Source of the DNA: Actinomycetota bacterium
GTDB lineage: Bacteria > Actinomycetota > Acidimicrobiia > Acidimicrobiales > Ilumatobacteraceae
Assembly: GCA_963169215.1 (NCBI GenBank)
Contig: CAUJEE010000195.1
Span: forward strand, 1 to 39,236
Reading direction: 5' to 3'
Length of the DNA: 39,236 bases
The notes under the pieces were generated by a model. The model ran no database searches and had not been told where the DNA came from. It worked only from the letters and a program-made list of their open reading frames with translations. Every line of letters starts with the position of its first letter. The stretch's first letter is position 1. This document shows positions 1 through 8,614 of this stretch, piece after piece. The translations under genes and the position numbers were made by a program.

Positions 1-2
1 CG

Positions 3-3000
3 CCGACAGTGACGCGTGACGTGCTGCTGTCGACCAAGACCTACGACGTGGCGGGCCGTCTGGAGACCGAGACCGACGCGCTCGGCCGGGTGACCACCAC
101 CACTTACGACCCGGCGGGGATGGGGTGGCCGGTGAAGGTGACGCTTACATTCGACAGCTACACCAACATTCTGGCGGCGACGCAGTACGACCTGGTGGGC
201 CGGATGGAGGAGGCCTGGCGCTACGGCACCCCCGGTGCGCCCGGTCAGCCCGACTCGTTCTTGCAGCACTCAATGACGGCGTACGACCTGTGGGGGCGCG
301 CCGCGACTGTCACCACCTACGACGACGCGTCGAACGACGCCGGCGGGGGAACCGTGAACAGGGTGGAGACCACCACCTACGACAAGTCGGGTGGCGTGTT
401 GACGACCACCACGACAGGCGGCACAGATACATCGCAGACGCGTCAGACGTATCTCGAGAACGGCTGGCTGGAGACGTCGATCGTGGAGAACGGCGCCGTC
501 GACCTCACCACCACCTATGGGTACGACACGTACGGACGCATGGTGTCGATCACCGACCCATCGGGCAACGTCACCACCCACACCTACGACGTGGCAGGCC
601 GGTCGGTGAGCACCACGCTCCCGGCAGTTGATGTCGTCACGGTCGACCGCGACGCTGGCACGGCATCCACTGCGTCGTCGGCTGCCACGACCACGCTCGG
701 GTACAACACGTTCGGCGAAGTGACGCACACCCAGACCGCCACAGGTTTGGTGACGGTCACCAGCTATGACGTGCTCGGTCGGCGTACGCAGATCACTCAC
801 CCGTCCTATACGGCCCCGGGTGGTAGCGCGGTGGTGCCCACCGAGACGTTTGCGTATGACGCGAACGGCAACCTGGCCTCCACCACCGATCGAATCGGAT
901 CGACCACCACGTTCACCTACGACCGGATGAACCGTGTGGTGCAACGGGTCGACCCGGCAGCGGGCTCGGCGCCGGCGGGTGTCACCCGTTACGTCTACGA
1001 CGACGGCGGCAATGTGTTGTCGACGGTCGACCCGATCGGTGCGGTCGTCGAGTCGACATACGACGCGATGGGTATGGCCATCTCCAGCACCCAGAAGGTG
1101 CGCCGCAGCGGCGGTGTGGTGGATTCGTTCACGTCGACCGTGGAGCGCGACCTGGCCGGCCGACCGGTTGAGACGTGTTCGCCGCAGGTGAACGGTGAAA
1201 CCCCGTGCGCCACGGCGCTGTACTCGCCATTCGGGCAGCTGCTGCGACAGATCGACCCGCTGGGTGAGGCAACGGTGTACGACTACGACGGCCTCGGCCG
1301 TTCGAAGTCGGTCACCGACCCGGCCGGGCATCGCGCGACCACCAGCTACGACCTGGCAGGTCGGGTCGCCTCGGTGTCGAACTACGGGACCAACGGCGCG
1401 CTGGTCGATACCACGGTGTACACGCGTAACCAGGCGGGTCTGGTGACCCATGTGGACCTGCCAGGGGGCGGGCAGTTCAACTATGCCTACGACAACCGCT
1501 ATCGGATGACGTCGGTGCAGCAGTTGAAGGCCACGACGCCGGCACCGGAGTGGATCACTGTCAGCTACGGCTACGACAATCTCGACCGGCCCGTGTCGAC
1601 AGTTGACGGACGCGGCAACCAGTGGCTCACGACGTACAACTCGTTCGGGTTGGAGCAGGATCAGATCGAACCGTCCACCCCCGCGCAGACCGCGGTCGCG
1701 GATCGGCGGTACACGTCGCACTACAACGCAGGCGGCCTGCTGGTGCGACTCGACGAGCCCGGCGGCGTGCAAGTTCAGTACTCGTACGACGAGTTGGCAC
1801 GTTTGACGATGGAGTCGGCGGCGATGACTGCGTCGACTCCGGCGGCGGCGGCGAGTTTCGGGTACGACGCGGCGGGGCGGATGACGTCGTTCTCTGCTCC
1901 GGGTGGCGACGTGGCGCTCACCTATGACGATCGTGGGTTGTTGTTGTCGGTGTCGGGTCCGAACACGCCGTCGAGTTTCGAGTACGACGCGTTGGGGCGG
2001 ATGACGAGCCGCACTGATGCGACGGGCGAGTCGTTGTATCAGTGGGACACTGATGGGCGTCTGGTGGCTGACACTGATCCGTTGACGAACACCACTCGTA
2101 CTTACGGTTGGAACGATTGGGATCGTGTGGAGTCGGTGTCGTACAGCGCGGGTGGGATGCAGCGTGTGTACACCTACGACACGGCCGGCCGGTTGGCCAC
2201 CGACACCTTGACCGGTGACGGGGTGGAACAGCGTCGCACCGTATACGGCTATGACAGTGCTGGCCGTCTCGAGACCGAGACGATCAGTGGGGTCTCGACA
2301 GTGGTCGGGCAGGGGTTGAACAGCTACGGCTACGACGAGGCGGGCCGGTTGCGGTCGTGGACGAACCCGGCTGCGCAGGTCACGGCCTATTCGTGGGATG
2401 ACGCGGGGAATCGTACCGGTGAAGGTGGCGTGACGTCGGTGTATGACGCGCGGAATCGGCTGACGGGGTCGTCGAATGGTGACACGTTCACGTGGTCGGC
2501 GCGGGGCACGTTGGTGTCGCAATCGGTGTCGGGCGGGTCGAGTGACTTCACGTTCGATGGCTTGGGTCGGATGGTGACGGTTGACGGCCTGGGTTACCAG
2601 TACGACGCGTTGGGTCGTGTCGCTGCTCGGTCGGATGGCAACGCGGGGTGGGTGGGTTTCGCCTATTCGGGTACTGGGTTGCAGCCGGTGTCGGATGGGG
2701 ATGGTTTGGTTGCTCGTTCGCCGGGTGGTGCGCCGGTGGCGACCAAGGTGGGGTCGGCTGCCGCGGTGTCGGTCGGGTTGAATCGTCATGGTGATGTGGC
2801 AGCGATGTTTGATCCGGTGACCGGCACGGTGCAGGGCAGTGTCGAGTTCGACCCGTTCGGTGTGGTGACCGGGTCGGGTGGTGTGTCGGCGGGGAACATC
2901 GGGTTCCAGGGTGCGTATACGGATCCGGTGTCGAAGTTGGTGGACATGGGGGCGCGTTGGTATTCGCCGGGAATGGGCCGGTTCGTGTCGCGTGACACGA

Positions 3001-4142
3001 TTCGTCCGTTGTTGGGTACGCCGGTGTCGTTGAACATGTACACCTACGCGAACAACGACCCGCTCGGTTTCTACGACCCGGACGGTCATTGTGCGGCCCG
3101 TATCGACGGCATGTACTGCGCGAGCGCGTTCAAGTCGAAAGGAGCGACGTTGGCGGCGGTGCGGGCTGCGATGCAGCCGGCTGTCGATGCAGCGAACAAG
3201 AACGCTCAGAACGCCCAGTTGGCCACCGCGCGGGCTCTGTTGCGGGCGAACTACCCGGCCTTCGATACCGCTGGCAAGGGGGGAGAGCCAGATGGCATTG
3301 TGTCGAAGAGGGACATCGAAGCTGTGCAGGCGAACGCGACCGGTGGCAACAGCGCTGGATTGCGGTGGGCGGCGGGGGTGTTGCTCGAGTACGGCGGCGA
3401 GCACGGTTGGACCGACATCGGCAAGTGCATGACCGCCGGCAATCCGTGTGGCTTGACCGACAAGCAGAAGGGGAGCCTGATCGGATCGGTTACCGGCTTG
3501 GGCAGCAAGGCGATTGGCGAGGACTTCTTCGACGGCGTGGGCGAAGGACTCAAGAGTGCAGCGGACGCACTCAATGCGACTTGGCGCTGCATCGGGCCTC
3601 ACACGGGCATTGGCGATTGTGAGGACTTCAATGCTGACCTCAAGGCGACGTACACCTCGATCCGACATCCAACGCAGATCTATCGAGGGTGCAAGGAGAT
3701 GGGCTGGTCGAAGTGCCTCGGCAACCTGACGGCACAGGTGGCCCTGGCGGCTTTGACTAAGAAGGTCGCAACACAAGTGAAGCCGAAGGTTCTGCCGGCT
3801 AAGCCGAAGCTTGATGTTCCCGGCTCACCTGCCACAAACCCGGTTGACGACGTGCTCGCGGAGACATCGAACGCTACGACGCGCAACCTGACGAGTTCGC
3901 AGACGCTGTCGGCCGACGACGCGCTCCAGGCAGGCGAACGGTGGGTCGGGGAGGGGTATTCCGAGCTTGGGAAGCCGGGCAGCGGCGTGTACCGAAGTGC
4001 GGATGGCACGCGCCAGTTCCGCATCGATGAAGGGTCGCTGACTGGGTCGCACGCCCCTGGAGTTCCTCACGTCCATCTTGAGACGTATGCGCCTGGAGCA
4101 CGGGTTCCATCCGTCAACAATCACATCCCCTTCGTGGACTAG
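3..4142 (+). CDS. Rhs/YD-repeat polymorphic toxin, 5'-truncated by the window edge; core ends near RWYSPGMGRFVSRDTI...YANNDPLGFYDPDGHC, followed by a variable C-terminal toxin tip
   Basis: Dozens of YD repeats (TYDVAGR, YDALGR, etc.), the typical Rhs core-terminal motif, and a distinct C-terminus (ERWVGEGYSELGKPGSGVYRSADGTRQFRIDEGSLTGSHAPGVPHVHLE). Frame is open to the left edge. Confidence 0.95.
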   Translation, partial: PTVTRDVLLSTKTYDVAGRLETETDALGRVTTTTYDPAGMGWPVKVTLTFDSYTNILAATQYDLVGRMEEAWRYGTPGAPGQPDSFLQHSMTAYDLWGRAATVTTYDDASNDAGGGTVNRVETTTYDKSGGVLTTTTTGGTDTSQTRQTYLENGWLETSIVENGAVDLTTTYGYDTYGRMVSITDPSGNVTTHTYDVAGRSVSTTLPAVDVVTVDRDAGTASTASSAATTTLGYNTFGEVTHTQTATGLVTVTSYDVLGRRTQITHPSYTAPGGSAVVPTETFAYDANGNLASTTDRIGSTTTFTYDRMNRVVQRVDPAAGSAPAGVTRYVYDDGGNVLSTVDPIGAVVESTYDAMGMAISSTQKVRRSGGVVDSFTSTVERDLAGRPVETCSPQVNGETPCATALYSPFGQLLRQIDPLGEATVYDYDGLGRSKSVTDPAGHRATTSYDLAGRVASVSNYGTNGALVDTTVYTRNQAGLVTHVDLPGGGQFNYAYDNRYRMTSVQQLKATTPAPEWITVSYGYDNLDRPVSTVDGRGNQWLTTYNSFGLEQDQIEPSTPAQTAVADRRYTSHYNAGGLLVRLDEPGGVQVQYSYDELARLTMESAAMTASTPAAAASFGYDAAGRMTSFSAPGGDVALTYDDRGLLLSVSGPNTPSSFEYDALGRMTSRTDATGESLYQWDTDGRLVADTDPLTNTTRTYGWNDWDRVESVSYSAGGMQRVYTYDTAGRLATDTLTGDGVEQRRTVYGYDSAGRLETETISGVSTVVGQGLNSYGYDEAGRLRSWTNPAAQVTAYSWDDAGNRTGEGGVTSVYDARNRLTGSSNGDTFTWSARGTLVSQSVSGGSSDFTFDGLGRMVTVDGLGYQYDALGRVAARSDGNAGWVGFAYSGTGLQPVSDGDGLVARSPGGAPVATKVGSAAAVSVGLNRHGDVAAMFDPVTGTVQGSVEFDPFGVVTGSGGVSAGNIGFQGAYTDPVSKLVDMGARWYSPGMGRFVSRDTIRPLLGTPVSLNMYTYANNDPLGFYDPDGHCAARIDGMYCASAFKSKGATLAAVRAAMQPAVDAANKNAQNAQLATARALLRANYPAFDTAGKGGEPDGIVSKRDIEAVQANATGGNSAGLRWAAGVLLEYGGEHGWTDIGKCMTAGNPCGLTDKQKGSLIGSVTGLGSKAIGEDFFDGVGEGLKSAADALNATWRCIGPHTGIGDCEDFNADLKATYTSIRHPTQIYRGCKEMGWSKCLGNLTAQVALAALTKKVATQVKPKVLPAKPKLDVPGSPATNPVDDVLAETSNATTRNLTSSQTLSADDALQAGERWVGEGYSELGKPGSGVYRSADGTRQFRIDEGSLTGSHAPGVPHVHLETYAPGARVPSVNNHIPFVD
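3831..3843 (+). repeat. near copy of the cassette junction word inside rhs (GCCACAAACCCGG)
   Basis: 12/13 identity to GCCACAAACACGG; located between Rhs core and toxin tip. Confidence 0.6.
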
Positions 4143-4144
4143 CC

Positions 4145-4372
4145 GTGCGGGACCTGCGGCTCGGAACGGTTGGTCGGATCGCCTCAGGCATCGACGCGGG
4201 GCGATTCGTCGAAGTCCTGGACGACTTCGAGTCATCCGGAGGCTTCTTGATCTTGACGTACGACAACGCCGACAGGAGCGGTGATGCGTACGACTCCTGG
4301 GTCGAGTCCATCATTGATGTGGATCTGTACTTCGACGAAGCAGGCTGGGAGGTTCTGTGGCTCGACTCATGA
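4145..4372 (+). CDS. small acidic protein, putative immunity protein for the Rhs tip
   Basis: 75 aa, GTG start 2 nt after the rhs stop; position and acidity typical of immunity genes. Confidence 0.65.
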   Translation: MRDLRLGTVGRIASGIDAGRFVEVLDDFESSGGFLILTYDNADRSGDAYDSWVESIIDVDLYFDEAGWEVLWLDS

Positions 4373-4932
4373 GAGCGATCCTGCTGGGCCTAGCGAGCTT
4401 GGCTTTGCCGGTTGCCATGGGTTCAGCTTCGGTCGCGTCTTCGGCTTCGCTGTACGACGCGCCGACCGTCTCGCGCGTTGAGTTTCACGATTTCGTAGCA
4501 GCCGAGGTCAACCCGACCAAGTGCAACGATGCGTTGGAGGAGTCCGCCTCGCCCTCTGTCGGGTTCCGGGGCACGTCTACGACCCCATCCCACTTCATTG
4601 CCACAAACACGGCGGAAGCGGCGGCGACGAGGGGAGGCGAGTCAGCGGCTGCGGCGAGCGGTCGGCAGATGCATGTTGAGTTCGATCAACAGCTGCAGAA
4701 CCTGAGTGAGGTGGACCCGAGGTTCCAGCCGGGATTGAAGTCGGGTCCGAATCGGCCGGATGGCTTCTTCGATGGCAAACCGATCGAGTTGAAGCCCGAT
4801 ACGCCGACGGGAATCCGCGCTGGCCAGTCACAGCTGACGCGGTACATGGATGCGTTCAGCGCCGACACTGGGTACCTGGTCCTGTACGACACAGATGGCG
4901 CATTCCGGATGGGACAAGTGATGGTGAGATGA
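4369..4932 (+). CDS. short secreted toxin-like protein (cassette 1): leader/linker plus PD-(D/E)XK-like nuclease tip
   Basis: ATGA overlap with upstream gene; hydrophobic N-terminus MRAILLGLASLALPVAMGSASVASSAS; linker LYDAPTVSRV...GTSTTPSHFIATNT; C-terminus RPDGFFDGKPIELKPDTPTGIRAGQSQLTRY fits a D...ExK motif. An alternative GTG start is at 4357. Confidence 0.75.
   Translation: MRAILLGLASLALPVAMGSASVASSASLYDAPTVSRVEFHDFVAAEVNPTKCNDALEESASPSVGFRGTSTTPSHFIATNTAEAAATRGGESAAAASGRQMHVEFDQQLQNLSEVDPRFQPGLKSGPNRPDGFFDGKPIELKPDTPTGIRAGQSQLTRYMDAFSADTGYLVLYDTDGAFRMGQVMVR
4598..4612 (+). repeat. junction word TTGCCACAAACACGG, cassette 1
   Basis: Exact 15-mer, also at 5843, 6671 and 7673. Confidence 0.85.
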
Positions 4933-5573
4933 GCGCTCAGGCCGATGGTTTGCGCCAGGTTCTCGCGTCTGGGCTGGAAGAGCCGCTTGCACCGCTCGGC
5001 TTCGTGGCAAGTCGCGATCGGCGGACCTGGGTACGCGAGACGGGCGAGCTTTGCCAGGTAATTGCCGTGTGGAAGCGCCGTGAGTCATTCACGACCCAAT
5101 GGGGCATCGTCTGTCCAGAGCTGGTGGACGTGATGTGGGGGGTCCCGTACAAAGCGTTCGACGTCGGACAGTCGATCGTGACCGGAACGCCGTCGTCGAT
5201 CCGCCATCCGGCCCAAGCTCAATCCTTTGCCGCGGCGACGTTGGAGACGGTGGCGGGTGCAGCAGGGGTCGCTGCCGGTGTGCGAGAGGACGTCGCGGTG
5301 GTCACGGAGTGGATGGATCCACTGCAGACGCGACGGGCCTTGCGTGAGTACCTACTGGCCAATCGTGACGCGACTGATCGGCGTGCCTTCGTAGTGCCGG
5401 CGAACCTCCCGCTGAAGCTGCTCACAGCGGCGGGATTGGCCGTCGTAGACGGTGATCCCGCCAGCTGGGGTCTGCTGGCGGAGGCGGAGGCGGCGTCGGC
5501 GCCGATTACCGGAGACGTCACGCGTCGCCGCTTCGCTCGGTTGCACCAGATGGCCGAGGCCGCCCTTGAGTGA
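4929..5573 (+). CDS. putative immunity protein for cassette 1 (DUF4304-like pattern, tentative)
   Basis: ATGA overlap with the cassette 1 stop; APLGFVASRDRRTWVRETGE pattern. Confidence 0.6.
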   Translation: MSAQADGLRQVLASGLEEPLAPLGFVASRDRRTWVRETGELCQVIAVWKRRESFTTQWGIVCPELVDVMWGVPYKAFDVGQSIVTGTPSSIRHPAQAQSFAAATLETVAGAAGVAAGVREDVAVVTEWMDPLQTRRALREYLLANRDATDRRAFVVPANLPLKLLTAAGLAVVDGDPASWGLLAEAEAASAPITGDVTRRRFARLHQMAEAALE

Positions 5574-6162
5574 CGTCCGCCGTGCTGAAGCGTCGACCTG
5601 CGGGTGGACTCGGCCGCTGGCTTGCACCCTCGCGCTGCTACTCGGCGTGTTCACCGTCGGCACAAGCGTGGCGGCAACAAGCTCCCTCTACACGTACGAC
5701 GCCCTCGTCGTAGCGCGCATCGACGTTTATGGTTCCGAAGTGGCCGAGGCCGGTCAGGTCCTGGTCAGCGATGTGCGGGAGGCGTCTGCCTCGCCATCCG
5801 CGGAGGCTCGAGGTACGTCTACGACCCCTAGCCCGCGAAGTGTTGCCACAAACACGGTCGACCCGAACACGGTCCGGTTCAGCCAGGACAGCGCCGGAGC
5901 AACATTCCGCGACGGTCGCTCGGTTTCGGACATGTCGGCGGATCTGAAGTCGGGCGCTCTGAATCCAAGCGACGTGCCACCAATCCGGTTGGTTGACCAA
6001 GGGGGCGAGCTATTTACGCTGGACAATCGCCGACTAATCGCGTTCCAGGATGCTGGGGTGCAGGTGCCCTACCGGATGGCCACCGCGTCGGAGATCACGA
6101 AGGACGCGTTCAAATTCACAAGCCAGAATGGCGGCACGTCGATACAGCTGAGGTTCTGGTGA
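5566..6162 (+). CDS. short secreted toxin-like protein (cassette 2): leader/linker plus ParB-like toxin tip
   Basis: Hydrophobic N-terminus WTRPLACTLALLLGVFTVGTSVAA; linker LYTYDALVVARI...GTSTTPSPRSVATNT; C-terminus RFSQDSAGATFRDGRS...PPIRLVDQGGELFTLDNRRLIAFQDAGV resembles ParB-like toxin domains. Start codon inferred as TTG 5566 overlapping the previous stop; the supplied ORF begins at 5452. Confidence 0.7.
   Translation: MSDVRRAEASTCGWTRPLACTLALLLGVFTVGTSVAATSSLYTYDALVVARIDVYGSEVAEAGQVLVSDVREASASPSAEARGTSTTPSPRSVATNTVDPNTVRFSQDSAGATFRDGRSVSDMSADLKSGALNPSDVPPIRLVDQGGELFTLDNRRLIAFQDAGVQVPYRMATASEITKDAFKFTSQNGGTSIQLRFW
5843..5857 (+). repeat. junction word TTGCCACAAACACGG, cassette 2
   Basis: Exact 15-mer. 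Confidence 0.85.
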
Positions 6163-6428
6163 TGGTGGCGATTCACGATCCATTCGAGAGTGCTGGACGC
6201 GTCGCCAACCGCGTCGAGTTCGAGGCGCATGTTCGTGCGCTCCGGGCTGACCTGCTAGCGAAGCCGGGTGAGTGGGAGAACTCGCGGCTGGAGGATTTCC
6301 TCGCGGCGCTGGCTGCCTGGGTGCATGACATGGATGGATACTTCGCCAATCGTGGCGAAGTGACCCCGCCGGCGCCGACGTGGGCCTTGCTCTCACAGAT
6401 GCTGTGCGCGGCAGCGGTTTACGAGTAG
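6159..6428 (+). CDS. putative immunity protein for cassette 2 (DUF7660-like pattern)
   Basis: Start overlaps the cassette 2 stop; LEDFLAALAAWVHDMDGYFANRGE...MLCAAAVYE. Confidence 0.65.
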   Translation: MMVAIHDPFESAGRVANRVEFEAHVRALRADLLAKPGEWENSRLEDFLAALAAWVHDMDGYFANRGEVTPPAPTWALLSQMLCAAAVYE

Positions 6429-6432
6429 GGCG

Positions 6433-7059
6433 ATGGATCCGCTGGTCGGCGCCGCAGGAAGGTCGAGATGGTGGCTGCTATCGCTGGTAGTCACCGTCGT
6501 CGCTTCTGTCGCCGTCGTTGCGGGCTCGGCTGCAGGGCCTGGGCCGGAAACACGCGTCCGCGCGACCTCGACTGTCACGGTCGACGCGGTCGGGCGGCCG
6601 AGCAGCGAAACAGCAGGTGGCGTCGGGTGTCTACGACCTGCCCGGCCCGCTATCGCGTCAGGTTCGTGTGTTGCCACAAACACGGTTCGCTATGGTCCGA
6701 GCAACCCAGGGCCACTTCTGGACGACGTCGCCTCGACGTTCCGAAGTGGGTCGTACACAAGCGAGGTTCTCCAGTCAGAAACGACGCTCTACCGCGTCTA
6801 CGGCGGCGAGTCGGGGCCGATCGGTTCCTACTGGAGTCGTACGGCGCCGTCCGGACCGATGCAGGCTCAGATTGACAGCGCCCTGAACCCCGCCTGGGGG
6901 AACACCGCAACGAACGTTGCGACTATCAGGGTTCCGGCGGGTACGACCATCTACGACGGGGTAGCTGCCGCGCAGTCCTTGCCGGGGGGCGGGACGCTGC
7001 TCGGCGGCGACAGCCAGGTCTACATCCCGAAGGTGAATCCGGACTGGTTGGTGCCATGA
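6433..7059 (+). CDS. short secreted toxin-like protein (cassette 3): divergent leader plus toxin tip of unassigned fold
   Basis: TM/signal-like segment WWLLSLVVTVVASVAVVAGSAAG; CVATNT junction; C-terminus TLYRVYGGESGPIGSYWSRTAPSGPMQAQIDSALNPAWGNTATNVATIRVPAGTTIYDG...GGDSQVYIPKVNPDW, like Rhs-associated C-termini. Confidence 0.7.
   Translation: MDPLVGAAGRSRWWLLSLVVTVVASVAVVAGSAAGPGPETRVRATSTVTVDAVGRPSSETAGGVGCLRPARPAIASGSCVATNTVRYGPSNPGPLLDDVASTFRSGSYTSEVLQSETTLYRVYGGESGPIGSYWSRTAPSGPMQAQIDSALNPAWGNTATNVATIRVPAGTTIYDGVAAAQSLPGGGTLLGGDSQVYIPKVNPDWLVP
6671..6685 (+). repeat. junction word TTGCCACAAACACGG, cassette 3
   Basis: Exact 15-mer. Confidence 0.85.
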
Positions 7060-7382
7060 GCGTCGAGGAAATCTCGGAGTTCGTCGGCGAGTGGTTCGCG
7101 GGTGTCGGTGGGGCCAGCCTGAGGCTTCCGTCCCGATGGTTCGGGCGGCCGCATGACAACCAGCATCGCCTCACTGGGGCGTCGGTCTCGGCTGGGCGGC
7201 TGCTACTTGAACTTGATCGGTCGCTTCTCCTGACGCTGGCGCATCCGTCAAGTGTCGTCGTCGAGGGCGGGTGCCTGAAGATTGCCGGCTTTGCCCACGG
7301 CACACTGGATTGGGACGACTTCGGCGGGTCGGCGTCTCACCTCGAGACGTTCGAGGCTGGGGTAGTGGAGTTTCATGCCTGA
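7056..7382 (+). CDS. putative immunity protein for cassette 3
   Basis: ATGA overlap with the cassette 3 stop; 108 aa small protein. Confidence 0.55.
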   Translation: MSVEEISEFVGEWFAGVGGASLRLPSRWFGRPHDNQHRLTGASVSAGRLLLELDRSLLLTLAHPSSVVVEGGCLKIAGFAHGTLDWDDFGGSASHLETFEAGVVEFHA

Positions 7383-8364
7383 GCCGACTGACGGCCACGA
7401 CCACACGTGGGCACGCTCGCGTCGACGGCGTCCTCGCCTGCGACATGCCCTGGCCCTGATGATCGCGCTGGTCGTCGGCTCAGTTGGGGTGGGTACGACA
7501 GCCTCCGCAGCACCGATCTGCACGTACGACGTGCCCACCCCTTCTTGCGTTGGCGTTCTCGCGAACGAAGTCGCCGAGGCGGGCGTGCTGCACACGGCCG
7601 ATTCACGGGAGCGGCCTGCAATGTCTGCGGCGTACGCCCTGGGCACGTCTACGACCCCCGTCGCTCCAGTTGTTGCCACAAACACGGCAGGCGACGTCAT
7701 CGGAGCCGTCTGCTCGTTCTCCGCCGAGACCCGAGTGCTAATGGCCGACGACACCACCAAACCAATCTCCGAAGTCTTAGTCGGCGACGCGGTCCTCGCC
7801 TACGACCCCGAAACCGGCGAGCGCGGGCCACGCAAGGTCACCCACCTGTGGGTCCACCACGACACCCTTCTCGATCTCGAAGTTGACGAGTCGTCCGTAA
7901 CCACTACCGAGGACCATCCCTTCTGGAATGTCACTGATCAAGCTTGGCAGCCGGCGGCGGAACTCGACACTGGCGATCTCGTGCTCACAGCCGGCGGTGG
8001 GACAGCCAGCGTCGACAGCCTCGACTGGTCGACCAGGTTCGCAGGCACCGCATACAACCTCACGGTTGACGGCATTCACACCTACTACGTCGCCGTTGGC
8101 GATGACGAGGTTCTGGTTCACAATCAGTGTCCGGTTCCAGGCAATCCCTTCACTGGCCCCACCGCACCGCAGCGAGCGTTCGAACACCTCGACGACTTCC
8201 ACGGGCTCGACCCACACGTAGCGAGCAATCGGCTTCATACCATCAAGCAGCAGGCAGGTCTCAGTGCAGCTGACGACGTGATCATTGGTCGCTCTGGCGA
8301 TGTCTACGAGGCGACTACCGGCGAGTGGCTCGGTACCCTCACAGATCCGGGATTGGGTGGGTGA
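7375..8364 (+). CDS. short secreted toxin-like protein (cassette 4): leader/linker, HINT (intein-like) domain and C-terminal tip
   Basis: Leader RHALALMIALVVGSVGVGTTASAAP; linker CTYDVPTPSCV...GTSTTPVAPVVATNT; HINT signature CSFSAETRVLMADDTTKPISEVLVGDAVLAYDPETGE...TTTEDHPFW...DGIHTYYVAVGDDEVLVHNQCP; tip RLHTIKQQAGLSAADDVIIGRSGDVYEATTGEWLGTLTDPGLGG. Confidence 0.85.
   Translation: MPEPTDGHDHTWARSRRRRPRLRHALALMIALVVGSVGVGTTASAAPICTYDVPTPSCVGVLANEVAEAGVLHTADSRERPAMSAAYALGTSTTPVAPVVATNTAGDVIGAVCSFSAETRVLMADDTTKPISEVLVGDAVLAYDPETGERGPRKVTHLWVHHDTLLDLEVDESSVTTTEDHPFWNVTDQAWQPAAELDTGDLVLTAGGGTASVDSLDWSTRFAGTAYNLTVDGIHTYYVAVGDDEVLVHNQCPVPGNPFTGPTAPQRAFEHLDDFHGLDPHVASNRLHTIKQQAGLSAADDVIIGRSGDVYEATTGEWLGTLTDPGLGG
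7673..7687 (+). repeat. junction word TTGCCACAAACACGG, cassette 4
   Basis: Exact 15-mer. Confidence 0.85.
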
Positions 8365-8367
8365 CGA

Positions 8368-8610
8368 ATGCCGTCCGACTCACCCAACGCCCGGTTCGCT
8401 CACCTGTACCTGGTTCTCAGGTTTGACCGTGGCGGTCCGACGTACGACGAGTCTGACGTGTCGGTCGTTTCGGCGTTCCACTCCCGGGCAGCAGCGGACG
8501 CCGATGCGGCCCGCCTCAACGTGCTGAACGAGTCGCGACGGTGTCGCTACGTCGTGCGATCGGTTCGTGTCAAGGACGAAACGCCCGACGCCCACGCCGA
8601 GCACGAGTAG
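8368..8610 (+). CDS. putative immunity protein for cassette 4
   Basis: 80 aa ORF starting 3 nt after the cassette 4 stop. Confidence 0.55.
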   Translation: MPSDSPNARFAHLYLVLRFDRGGPTYDESDVSVVSAFHSRAAADADAARLNVLNESRRCRYVVRSVRVKDETPDAHAEHE

Positions 8611-8614
8611 TCCG

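Noticed and set aside
9-3100. Repetitive TACGAC-rich DNA suggesting a tandem repeat or CRISPR
   Set aside because: Explained by the protein-level YD repeats of the Rhs core; spacing is irregular.
270-3776. 1168-aa minus-strand ORF antisense to rhs
   Set aside because: Arg/His-rich low-plausibility translation mirroring the YD repeats; a typical high-GC antisense open frame.
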